Shown piece by piece: positions 41,571-49,774 of a stretch of DNA of 64,000 bases. The stretch is taken from contig JAGZEK010000001.1 in the NCBI GenBank assembly GCA_018368345.1, positions 237,294 to 301,293 of the forward strand, written 5' to 3'. The stretch's first letter is position 1. Every line of letters begins with the position of its first letter. The position numbers and the translations under genes were made by a program. A model generated the notes under the pieces. That model was not told the origin of the DNA. It was given only the letters and a program-made list of their open reading frames with translations, and made no database searches. This DNA is from Collinsella sp. (lineage in GTDB: Bacteria > Actinomycetota > Coriobacteriia > Coriobacteriales > Coriobacteriaceae).

Positions 41571-41622
41571 TTACTCCCCCAAGAGGTACACGCGGGCCCG
41601 CCCGCAGAGAGGGAGCCAGACT

Positions 41623-42202
41623 ATGGGACTCGCAGAGCTTGCGTTGCTCGCCGTTGGCCTTTCGATGGACGCCTTTGCCGTTTCCATCTGCAAGGGTCTT
41701 GGCATGAAAAAGATCAATCTTAAAGTCGCCGTGGTGCTCGGCCTGTTCTTTGGCGGCTTTCAGGCCGGCATGCCCGTAATCGGATGGGCGCTCGGCAGTC
41801 AATTCATGGGCATCATCGGGCCCATCGACCATTTGGATCGCCTTTATCCTTTTGGCCTTCATCGGCGGCAAGATGCTGTGGGAAGCCTTTACCGAAGACG
41901 AGGATGAGGGCGACAACAAGAATGCCGAGAAGATTGACCTGGTAGAATACCTGATCCTCGCCATTGCCACCTCGATTGACGCCCTAGCCGTAGGCATCTC
42001 GTTTGCGGCGCTCTCGGTTGACATCGTGCCCGCTGTATCGCTTATCGGCGTCACAACGTTTATCTTCTCCGTCGCCGGCGTAGCGATCGGCCACACCTTT
42101 GGCGCGCGCTACGAAAAACCCGCCACCATCGTGGGTGGCGTCGTACTCGTCCTCATCGGGCTTAAGATCTTGCTTGAGCACCTTGGGATCCTCGCACTGT
42201 AA
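41623..42202 (+). pseudogene. mntP: Manganese efflux pump MntP, frameshifted
   Basis: Two frames join into one MntP-like protein. The first, from the ATG at 41623, reads MGLAELALLAVGLSMDAFAV and carries on to GPIDH; the second, from about 41835, reads WIAFILLAFIGGKMLWEAF and continues to the stop at 42202. The break is an extra T in CATTTGG near 41832; CATTGG would restore the usual GPIDHWIAF. With one base removed the product would be about 190 residues with six membrane segments and the two conserved Asp-containing GLSMDAFAV and TSIDALAVG repeats. The cause is either a real mutation or a sequencing error. An Mn2+ riboswitch precedes it. Confidence 0.85.
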
Positions 42203-42208
42203 CGAATA

Positions 42209-42243
42209 ACGGCCGCCCGGCATTACGCCAGGCGGCCGTTTTC
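42209..42243. terminator. Bidirectional terminator between mntP and pepD
   Basis: AACGGCCGCC pairs with GGCGGCCGTT around an inner CGG/CCA mismatch, with T-runs on both strands. Confidence 0.85.
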
Positions 42244-42282
42244 ATAGCCAGCCGTTTTAGAGCGGCTTAACCAAGGCGACCC

Positions 42283-43740
42283 TTACGCGGCAAGGCGCTT
42301 GAGGACGTCGATGAGCAGCTCGTAGAAGCGCTCGGCAGAAGCGAGCTCCATGCTCTCGTCCGGGGTGTGGACATCGGAGAGTGTCGGGCCCACGGCGATG
42401 GCGTCCAGACCGTGCAGGGCCTCGGCAAACAGGCCGCACTCAAGGCCGGCGTGAATGGACTCGATGCGCAGCTCGGAGCCAAAGAGTTCACGGTAGCTCT
42501 CGACAAAGACGTCGCGGACCGGCGAATGCTCGGCATAGCTCCAGCCGGGATACTCGAACTCGAACTTGGCGTCGAAGCCCAGGACATCGGCCAGCATCTG
42601 CAGGCGGTCCTTGAACTCGTTCTGCAGCGAGGTGATCGAGGAGCGTGGGGACAGCATGATCTTGACCTCGTCGTCAGAAGTGGCGACCACGCCGATGTTG
42701 GAGGAAACCTCGACGGAGCCGTCGGTGGCGACGTTGCGGCGAATCACACCATTGGGGGCAAGACGCAGAGCGCGAATGAGGGCAAGTGCGGACTTCTCGT
42801 CCATGGCCTCGACCTCGGCGTCGTCGGCAATCTCGACGGTGCAAGTAAAGCCGGGGTCGAAGACTTCGAGCTCGGCAGTGACGTCGGCGATGATGCCCTT
42901 TGCGATCTCGGCCGCGGCCTCGGCGGCAGCATGGTCGGCATAGACCAGAACGGCCTTGCACTCACGGTTGATGGCGTTGTCCTTGGTGCCGCCGTTAAAG
43001 CTGACGATGGCGGGCTCGCCGGCGACCATCAGGCGGTCGATGATACGGGCCATGATGAGGTTGCCATTGCCGCGCTCCAGGTTGATGTCGGAGCCGGAGT
43101 GACCACCCAGTAGGCCGGAGATGTCGAGCGTAAGGGTGCTGCCGGTCTTGTGCTCTCGCACGATGGGGCAAGTGTAGGTAACGACGACGCCGCCGGCGCA
43201 GCTGACGGTGGCAACGCCCTCTTCCTCAGAGTCAAGGTTAATCATGGTGCGGGCGCTGATCTGGGACTTGTCGAGCGTCTCGGCGCCGACCAGGCCAGTC
43301 TCCTCGTCGGTGGTGAATACGCACTCGAGGGCGGGGTGAGCAATCGAATCGTCGTTGAGCACAGTAAGCATCAGAGCGACAGCAATGCCGTTGTCGGCGC
43401 CCAGGGTGGTGCCGTTAGCGGTGAGGACGCCGTCCTTGACGACCAGGTCGATACCATCGGTCGTAAAGTCGTGCTCAACAGAGCCCAGCTTGTCGCACAC
43501 CATGTCGATGTGGCCCTGCAGCATCACGGTCGGGGCATTCTCGGCGCCGGCAGAAGCGGGCTTGCGAATGATGACGTTGTAGACCTCGTCCTGGTACACA
43601 TCGAGGCCGCGCTCCTTGGCAAACGCAACCAAGAAATCGCTGATGCCCTTCTCGTTGCCAGACCCACGGGGGATCGCGCTGACCTCCTCAAAGAAATGGA
43701 ACAGCTGGGCGGGCTCGTAGCCGGTAATCTTGTAGTCCAT
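42283..43740 (-). CDS. pepD: Aminoacyl-histidine dipeptidase (M20 family, PepD-like)
   Basis: This is a 485-residue zinc peptidase. The metal and catalytic residues are visible in order: LQGHIDMVCDK, GADNGIAVA, TDEETGLVGAE and the later HSGSDINLERGN, with a His in AGLECGLFAE. PepD-type enzymes cut Xaa-His and other dipeptides in the cytosol. AGGAGG selects the ATG at 43740 (MDYKITGYEPAQLFHF); the frame stays open upstream but lacks a ribosome site. The 325 bp between it and clpC hold only a terminator and no further gene. Confidence 0.92.
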   Translation of the reverse strand: MDYKITGYEPAQLFHFFEEVSAIPRGSGNEKGISDFLVAFAKERGLDVYQDEVYNVIIRKPASAGAENAPTVMLQGHIDMVCDKLGSVEHDFTTDGIDLVVKDGVLTANGTTLGADNGIAVALMLTVLNDDSIAHPALECVFTTDEETGLVGAETLDKSQISARTMINLDSEEEGVATVSCAGGVVVTYTCPIVREHKTGSTLTLDISGLLGGHSGSDINLERGNGNLIMARIIDRLMVAGEPAIVSFNGGTKDNAINRECKAVLVYADHAAAEAAAEIAKGIIADVTAELEVFDPGFTCTVEIADDAEVEAMDEKSALALIRALRLAPNGVIRRNVATDGSVEVSSNIGVVATSDDEVKIMLSPRSSITSLQNEFKDRLQMLADVLGFDAKFEFEYPGWSYAEHSPVRDVFVESYRELFGSELRIESIHAGLECGLFAEALHGLDAIAVGPTLSDVHTPDESMELASAERFYELLIDVLKRLAA

Positions 43741-44016
43741 GGTGCCTCCTTGGCGCAACTGGTTAGACAGTAAGACATGCGACTTGTATATTCCCAGACT
43801 TTGCGTGCATAAACCAGTCGAAAACGCCGAGCGCCCTTGCATCATCGGCTAACGGCGGGGAGACGCCACTTTATTAAGATAAAGCAGGTTAGACGGGCCG
43901 CGCCGAAGGGACATTGGACCCTTCAACCAACCTCAACGCTTGATCAACGTTTATGTATACGCCATTGATGTGTTTAATGAGATCCACTTTGAACGAAGGG
44001 GCCTTTCCAACAGAAA

Positions 44017-44042
44017 AAGGGCGCTCCTTTGGAACGCCCTCG
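44017..44042 (-). terminator. Terminator after clpC
   Basis: AGGGCGTTCC pairs with GGAGCGCCCT on the minus strand (one mismatch), followed by TTTTTCTG. Confidence 0.75.
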
Positions 44043-44065
44043 TGGACACAAGGTTTTGTTACGCC

Positions 44066-46708
44066 CTACAGCGCGCCGGAACCGGCTTGCATCATGCCGC
44101 CGAGGCCCGAGGTCACGCCGCCGCTCACGGGCGCGGCGTTGCCAGTGTGCGGTGCCGCCGGGGCGGTATCACCACCGAGCGTGCCCGCCGGACGCGGTGC
44201 CGGGATCTCGCCCGTGCCGTGGCTAAAGACAAACTTGCCATCGGCCACGTCGCACAGGACGGTATCGCCCTCGCCCCACTCACCGGCCAGAAGCTCCTCG
44301 GACAGCGGATCCTCGATGAGCTTTTGAATAGCACGGCGCAGCGGACGCGCACCGTTGGTGAGGTCGGTGCCCTCGGCCACGATCTTGTCATAGGCCGCAT
44401 CGGTGAGCTTGATGTTCATGCCGTTGGCAATCAAACGCTGACGCAGGTCGTCCACCAGCAGGTGCGCGATCTTGGTGAGATTCTCGCCCGAGAGCTTCTG
44501 GAACACCACGATGTCGTCGATGCGGTTGAGCAGCTCGGGGCGGAACAGGCGCTTGAGCTCGCCCATCGCGCGGCCGCGGATCTCACTCGACGTGAGACCC
44601 TGCTCGCCGGTGGTGCCAAAGCCAACGCTTGCATCCTGCGCAATCTCGCGGGCGCCCACGTTGGACGTCATGATGATCACGGTGTTGCGGAAGTCGACCG
44701 TCTTGCCCTGGCTATCGGTCAGACGACCCTCCTCCAGCACCTGCAGCAGGATGTTGAAGATATCGGGGTGCGCCTTCTCGATCTCGTCGAACAGCACGAC
44801 CGAGTACGGGTGACGACGAACGGCCTTGGTGAGCTGGCCGCCCTCGTCGTGACCGACGTAACCCGGAGGGCTACCGATGAGCTTGGAGACCTCGAACTCG
44901 CTACCGAACTCGGACATGTCGAAGCTGATGAGCGCGTCCTTGCTGCCAAAGAGGTATTCGGCGAGCGTCTTGGCGAGCTCGGTCTTGCCCGTGCCGGTGG
45001 GACCCAGGAAGATAAAGCTGCCGCCGGGGCGACGCGGATCCTTGAGCGGCGAGCGGCTGCGGCGCACGGCCTTGGCAACTGCCTCGACAGCCTCATCCTG
45101 ACCGATGATGCGCGTCTTGAGTACGCTTTCGGCCTGCAGCAGGCGACGGCTCTCGCTCTCGGTAAGCGAGGACACCGGCACGCCCGAGGTCACGGACACG
45201 ATATCGGCGATCTGACTCACATCGATGGTGAGCGGGCTGGCGTCGAGCTCGGCGGTCCAGGCAGCCTTGGCCTCGGCGAGTTCAATCTCGGCAGCCTTCT
45301 GCTGCTCGGTGATCTCGGCGGCCTTGTTCATGTCGTCGCTCTCGGTGGCCTCCTGCGCGGCAGTCTTGAGCTCCTCGATGCGATGCTCGGCCTCGCGCAC
45401 CGGCTCGGGCGCGCGATTCGCGGCGATGCGAGCGCGAGCACCGGCCTCGTCGATGAGGTCGATGGCCTTATCGGGCAGGAAGCGATCCTGGATGTAGCGG
45501 TTGGAGAGGTTCGCGGCGGCCTCGATGGCACCCTGTGTATAGCGCACGTGGTGGTGCTCCTCGTAGCGCGGCTTGAGCGCGGTCAGGATCTTGACCGTAT
45601 CCTCGACGCTCGGCTCATCGACATCGATGGTCTGGAAGCGGCGCTCGAAGGCCGGGTCCTTGGTGAGGTACTTGCGGAACTCCTCGGCCGTGGTGGCACC
45701 GATAATCTGGAAGGCGCCGCGCGCGAGCACCGGCTTGAGCATGGAGCTCGCGTCGATGGAGCCCTCGGCAGAACCGGCACCGATGATGGTGTGCATCTCG
45801 TCGATAAACAGGATGACGCCGTCGGCTTCGGTTGCCTCCTGGATTACGTTCTTGAGGCGCTCCTCAAACTCACCGCGATACTTGGCGCCCGCCACGAGGC
45901 CCGGCAAGTCGAGCGTCCAGATGTTCTGGTTCATAAGGTTCTCGGGCACGTTGCCGGCTGCAATCTGCTGAGCCAGACCCTCGACGATGGCCGTCTTGCC
46001 CACGCCGGGGTCGCCCAGAATGAGTGGGTTGTTCTTGGTGCGGCGCGAAAGGATCTCCATCATACGCTGGACTTCCTTTTCGCGGCCGATCACCGGATCG
46101 AGTTCGCCGTCGCGCGCCTTCTGCGTAAGGTTGGTCGCGAACTGCTTAAGTGTATCGGTGCCGCTCCCCTTTTGCTGGGAGGCATCCGAGCCGCTAAAGA
46201 ACGGCAGGCCCGTACCGGGACGACCAGCACCGGCGCCAGCGAGCGGGCGCTTCTTATCCTGGTCCTTGGCGGTGAGTTTCTCGATAGCCTTTTTGATGGA
46301 GGCGGACGACACACCCAGGCGCATGAGGATGTCCATGGCCATGCCGTTGCCCTCTTCGACGATGCCGATCAGCAAGTGCTCGGTCGACACGTAGGTCTGG
46401 TTGTTTTCACGCGCCACGCGGAATGAACGCTCCATCACGCTAATGACGAGCGGCGTAAAGGCGAGCTTGGCCGCCTCGGTCTCCTCACTGGGCTCGGGAA
46501 CCGTGGTCTGGACCTCTTTAAGAGTATCCATGATGTCGTCGTAGGAGATATCGAGCGAACGCAGTGCCTCGGCGGCAATGCCCTCGTCCTCCTTGGCGAG
46601 TGCGAGCAGCAGGTGCTCGGTACCCACCTTATTTGAGTGAAGATCGAGCGCTTCTTGCTTGGCCATGGACATGACCTTGCGCGCGCGATCGGTAAAACGG
46701 TCTAACAT
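44066..46708 (-). CDS. clpC: ATP-dependent Clp protease ATPase subunit ClpC
   Basis: This is an 880-residue Hsp100. It has the double N domain (residues 1-150), NBD1 with GDPGVGKT near 232, a middle region with the UVR-like EELKTAAQEATESDD helix, NBD2 with GPTGTGKT near 567 and a C-terminal Gly/Ala/Pro-rich tail. It unfolds proteins for ClpP and is part of heat and stress response. AGAGGA is seven bases before the ATG at 46708. The usual ctsR-mcsAB neighbours are absent, so the gene stands alone. Confidence 0.96.
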   Translation of the reverse strand: MLDRFTDRARKVMSMAKQEALDLHSNKVGTEHLLLALAKEDEGIAAEALRSLDISYDDIMDTLKEVQTTVPEPSEETEAAKLAFTPLVISVMERSFRVARENNQTYVSTEHLLIGIVEEGNGMAMDILMRLGVSSASIKKAIEKLTAKDQDKKRPLAGAGAGRPGTGLPFFSGSDASQQKGSGTDTLKQFATNLTQKARDGELDPVIGREKEVQRMMEILSRRTKNNPLILGDPGVGKTAIVEGLAQQIAAGNVPENLMNQNIWTLDLPGLVAGAKYRGEFEERLKNVIQEATEADGVILFIDEMHTIIGAGSAEGSIDASSMLKPVLARGAFQIIGATTAEEFRKYLTKDPAFERRFQTIDVDEPSVEDTVKILTALKPRYEEHHHVRYTQGAIEAAANLSNRYIQDRFLPDKAIDLIDEAGARARIAANRAPEPVREAEHRIEELKTAAQEATESDDMNKAAEITEQQKAAEIELAEAKAAWTAELDASPLTIDVSQIADIVSVTSGVPVSSLTESESRRLLQAESVLKTRIIGQDEAVEAVAKAVRRSRSPLKDPRRPGGSFIFLGPTGTGKTELAKTLAEYLFGSKDALISFDMSEFGSEFEVSKLIGSPPGYVGHDEGGQLTKAVRRHPYSVVLFDEIEKAHPDIFNILLQVLEEGRLTDSQGKTVDFRNTVIIMTSNVGAREIAQDASVGFGTTGEQGLTSSEIRGRAMGELKRLFRPELLNRIDDIVVFQKLSGENLTKIAHLLVDDLRQRLIANGMNIKLTDAAYDKIVAEGTDLTNGARPLRRAIQKLIEDPLSEELLAGEWGEGDTVLCDVADGKFVFSHGTGEIPAPRPAGTLGGDTAPAAPHTGNAAPVSGGVTSGLGGMMQAGSGAL

Positions 46709-46742
46709 GCTAGTTCCTCTTAGACGAGCTAGTTTTTCAAAC

Positions 46743-46773
46743 GCAAAGCGCCACTCGTGGCGGCGCTTTGGTC
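46743..46773 (-). terminator. Hairpin between DUF2798-like gene and clpC
   Basis: CAAAGCGCC pairs with GGCGCTTTG around a short loop; on the minus strand it is followed by CGTTTGAAAAA. Confidence 0.6.
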
Positions 46774-46893
46774 TCTTTACCCATATGGAGTATATGTTAA
46801 CCGTTGGGACCTTTCCCACCCGTAGCCGCGCGACAACGTCTACAAAAAAGGAATCGCTCTGGTCCGCTTGGCGGTTTGGTTATGAGCTGCTGT

Positions 46894-47496
46894 CTAGCAG
46901 GCGGGCGCGGCGTCTATGCTCTCGGCAACGCCATTGATGGCATCGGCAGCGGGAGCGCCAGGCATGCACACGAGCTCCATATGCTGTTCTTCAAAGACGG
47001 TTCCCATGGGGAAGGCGCGGCGGAAGACAAAGCGAGCAACCGGACCAGCCACTAGCAGGTTCCAAGGCAGGGCCATGATAAAGTTGCGCGGAATGTTGAC
47101 GAGCCACATCATCGGCAGCGCCTGCAAATTGGCAAGCGGGCCGCCGGGCATATGGAACAGGCCTTCACACGCGCCATAGAGCGACATGATGATAACCATG
47201 GGAACGACCATGCAGGAGCTGACGGCGAGCGTCATGGCAAGCGGCGAGCTCTTGCCCGGCGTGACCAGGAATTTAAAGGCGAAACCCTTGGCAAGGGGGC
47301 TGGCGACAAACCAGTCGCAGCACATGGCAAAAATGTAGGCAACGGGGAAGCCGAGCCACGCGGCGGCAACAACCTCGCCGTTGATGGCCCCATGCTGCAG
47401 GGCAACGTTGTAGATGCTCATCCAGAGCACCATGCAAAAGCACATGATAAAGGTGAACAGCAGGCTCTCTCGTTTGTTGATAGGCATAAAGGGCAT
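46894..47496 (-). CDS. Membrane protein, DUF2798-like
   Basis: This is a 200-residue protein with four to five hydrophobic segments. The N-terminal part (KRESLLFTFIMCFCMVLWMS) and the NIPRNFIMALPWNLLVAGP segment have the look of DUF2798 proteins, whose function is unknown. The start is uncertain: ATG at 47496 has GAAAGGA only two bases away, while the in-frame ATG at 47487 has a better distance. It stands between thrE and clpC and has no obvious partner. Confidence 0.8.
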   Translation of the reverse strand: MPFMPINKRESLLFTFIMCFCMVLWMSIYNVALQHGAINGEVVAAAWLGFPVAYIFAMCCDWFVASPLAKGFAFKFLVTPGKSSPLAMTLAVSSCMVVPMVIIMSLYGACEGLFHMPGGPLANLQALPMMWLVNIPRNFIMALPWNLLVAGPVARFVFRRAFPMGTVFEEQHMELVCMPGAPAADAINGVAESIDAAPAC

Positions 47497-47531
47497 GGTC
47501 CTTTCTGTGTTACGCCGCGGCACCACGCAAC

Positions 47532-47583
47532 AAAAACGGGCGGGCAAGATGGAGCTGTTGGGACTTCATCTCGCCCGCCCGTG
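47532..47583 (-). terminator. Terminator or leader hairpin before the DUF2798-like gene
   Basis: A 16-base arm beginning ACGGGCGGGC pairs with its partner ending GCCCGCCCGT, followed on the minus strand by TTTTTGTTG, about 40 bases before the start codon. Confidence 0.75.
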
Positions 47584-47696
47584 GTACGTGCGTCTGCGAC
47601 TACTTATGTGGTGAAACCAGCCTAGCATGAAAGGCCTGCGCTTCGTAAGCGTTGAGTTTATGAAGATGCAGGGCACCAATAATCCCCCGACCCCAT

Positions 47697-47765
47697 AAGT
47701 TGCGGTGGAATACGGACTGTTTTGATCCTTTAAGCAGCAATTCAGTCCCTATTTCACCGCAACTT
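47697..47765. repeat. Dispersed palindrome, type C, copy 3
   Basis: Arm AAGTTGCGGTGGAATACGGA (to CTG) at 47697-47719 pairs with 47743-47765. It shares the outer arm with the copies at 3.7 and 12.7 kb. It is adjacent to a further hairpin, TTGGTGCAA/TTGCACCAA at 47769-47801, which touches the stop codon of the ThrE-like gene. Confidence 0.88.
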
Positions 47766-47800
47766 ATTTGGTGCAAAGTAACCTGACCCCCTTGCACCAA

Positions 47801-49360
47801 CTAGCTAGTGTGGCGCCAGCGGGGGTCGGTGAGAGTTCGCGCTATGCCCAGGCCGACGGGCAAGAACGCCACGATCAGCACCGCGCGCACAAACCATCCC
47901 AGCATATTGACCGTGTCGAAAGTGCACATGTAGTACATCGAGCGATACAGATACAGCCCCGGCACCATAATGACAATCGATGGCACCGTGAGGGCGATAC
48001 GCGGATAGGTGAGCTTGATTTCGGCCAGACTCGCAAGCAGCCCCGATGTCAGCGCGCCGATAAACGCCGCCGCCTCGGGAGGCATTCCTGCGCTCAGACC
48101 CAGAAAGGGAAACAGTGTCGGCGCATCGACGAGCGTAAGGCGCAAGGTATTAGACACGGCGCCGATCAGACCGGCAGCTGCCGCCATCTTTATGGGACTG
48201 TTGAACATGACCGAAAAGCCGAACACGCCGACAAAGCTCATAGCCACGCGCAAGAGCGTCAGAGCCAGCGGCGAGAGGCCGAGCGGGGCAAAATCATCCG
48301 GCGCAAGCCCCACACACTCGGCAACCATCCAACCCACGAGCGTAGCCATCACAATAATCGATACGGCATACGAAAGGCGCTCGATACCGCTTCGCATATC
48401 AAGCTTGGCGATGTCGAGGCCTGCCGTAATGAGAGGAAAACCAGGAATCACGAACAACATCGCACCGATGTAGCCCTCTTGGTGCGACATTGCCCCTGGA
48501 ATAACCTGGGCAAGGCCAAGCAGCGCCAACAGATATGAGACGCAGGCCAACGCGACGCCAATCGTCAGAGCGCTGAACTGGCCAAGGCCCTGCTTAAGAA
48601 TATGGGAACGAGCGAAGTTGCCGACCCCCGCGCCCACGAATGCACAGGCCATCTCGATAGGGCCGCCGCCAAGCAAAAAGACGAAGGCACCGCAGGCACA
48701 GGCAGCGGCAAGCCCCTGTTGCCAGGGAGCGTAATCGGGTTTTGAGCTCTCAACGGTCTTGAGCATCTCGTGGTACTCGTGCACGGTAAACCGGCGCCCG
48801 TAAGTCTCGATTTCCTTTAAGAAGCTCTCCATCATCCAAATGCGATGAGTGTTAACGCCCGTGGTCGGTAGGCTGACGACCTCGTTAAAGCAGTGGCCGT
48901 CTTCGATGCAAGTACACTCAAACGATAAGAGACTCAGGTCGATGTGAATCGTGACGCCAAGTACGGCAGCAACGCGATTCATGGTATCGCGTACGCGCCA
49001 GGCACCTGTTCCGCTTGCAAGCATAAGCATGCCGGTGCGACAGATGATAGATGATTTATCAGTGAGCGGCGCATCGACGGCAAGCTCATCGCCCGATGTC
49101 ACAATCTGGTGCCAATCGGTTTTCATATGGAGCGCACCGGCACGAACGCCATGGTGCAGAGGGATTCTCGAAAGCAGCGAGTCGGGGCGCGGGGGCATCG
49201 CCGGTTCGCTCTCATCCTCTTCGGGTCCCTCATCGACCAGATCGAAAGTATCGAGCGCCGCCGGCTCGCGTCGCTCGGCCAACTCCTCATCCTCATCGTC
49301 AAAGAAATTGAACTGATCGAGCATGTCCTCTTCGATTGCACGCTCGCTCGCGTCGTCCAT
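47801..49360 (-). CDS. thrE: Threonine/serine exporter family protein (ThrE, fused ThrE_1/ThrE_2)
   Basis: This is a 519-residue protein. A long acidic N terminus (about 60 residues, rich in Asp and Glu) precedes the DUF1212-type domain (LMLASGTGAWRVRDTMNRVA) and about ten membrane segments. The second block of helices corresponds to the C-terminal ThrE_2 domain, so both parts are in one chain. The Corynebacterium homologue exports threonine and serine. The acidic extension is unusual. The 414 bp upstream hold repeats and no gene. Confidence 0.88.
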   Translation of the reverse strand: MDDASERAIEEDMLDQFNFFDDEDEELAERREPAALDTFDLVDEGPEEDESEPAMPPRPDSLLSRIPLHHGVRAGALHMKTDWHQIVTSGDELAVDAPLTDKSSIICRTGMLMLASGTGAWRVRDTMNRVAAVLGVTIHIDLSLLSFECTCIEDGHCFNEVVSLPTTGVNTHRIWMMESFLKEIETYGRRFTVHEYHEMLKTVESSKPDYAPWQQGLAAACACGAFVFLLGGGPIEMACAFVGAGVGNFARSHILKQGLGQFSALTIGVALACVSYLLALLGLAQVIPGAMSHQEGYIGAMLFVIPGFPLITAGLDIAKLDMRSGIERLSYAVSIIVMATLVGWMVAECVGLAPDDFAPLGLSPLALTLLRVAMSFVGVFGFSVMFNSPIKMAAAAGLIGAVSNTLRLTLVDAPTLFPFLGLSAGMPPEAAAFIGALTSGLLASLAEIKLTYPRIALTVPSIVIMVPGLYLYRSMYYMCTFDTVNMLGWFVRAVLIVAFLPVGLGIARTLTDPRWRHTS

Positions 49361-49446
49361 ATAGATGCTCCCTTCCTGCCGACTAACCCCATCCTAGGCA
49401 GCGACGGCTAAAGGAAACATAAAAGAGACGACTGTTATTGATGCAA

Positions 49447-49529
49447 GGGTAGCTAATTTGGGACGGGGCTATTTTGACTACTCTGCATGCAAAAGTAGTC
49501 AAAATAGCCCCGTCCCAAATTAGCTACCC
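49447..49529. repeat. Type D repeat as a perfect 36-bp palindrome
   Basis: The left arm (49447-49482, starting GGGTAGCTAATTTGGGACGG) is perfectly complementary to the right arm (49494-49529) across an 11-base loop holding TGCATGCA. Each arm contains the sequence AGCCCCGTCCC, the IS110 target, in opposite orientations (49506-49516 and 49460-49470), both unoccupied. Confidence 0.95.
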
Positions 49530-49638
49530 AACGACTAGTCAAGGAGTGTCCCCATGTGCCGGCAAAAAAGGAACGTCCCCAAGTGCCAACCTCCGACAAT
49601 GGCAACGCCGATGTCTTGGCAACAACAGCGAGCGGGTC

Positions 49639-49771
49639 GCATTTGAGGCAAGGTGACGTGAAACGAAAGGGCGCTGACCTTCTGGTCGCGCCCTTGAAGT
49701 TGAACGTCAGATTGTCCAAATGCGGCCCGCGCAGCGTCGAGCGGTTACGGCGTTTGGTAAAACGCCGTAAC
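49639..49771 (-). repeat. Structured element E, copy 1, directly after lysS
   Basis: On the minus strand, GTTACGGCGTTTT and AAACGCCGTAAC form a hairpin beginning four bases after the lysS stop. A larger stem, 49635-49645 with 49717-49727 (CAAATGC with GCATTTG and flanking GC pairs), encloses TGACG/CGTCA and AGGGCGC/GCGCCCT stems. Copy 2 at 55925-56062 shares the layout with different but complementary stem bases. Confidence 0.75.
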
Positions 49772-49774
49772 CCC

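Noticed and set aside
41800..41860. Programmed ribosomal frameshift in mntP
   Set aside because: No slippery heptamer or downstream structure typical of programmed shifts is visible, and the family is not known for it; a single-base indel is simpler.
43940..46426. 828-codon open frame opposite clpC
   Set aside because: clpC on the minus strand is unmistakable; the opposite frame is a codon-bias shadow.
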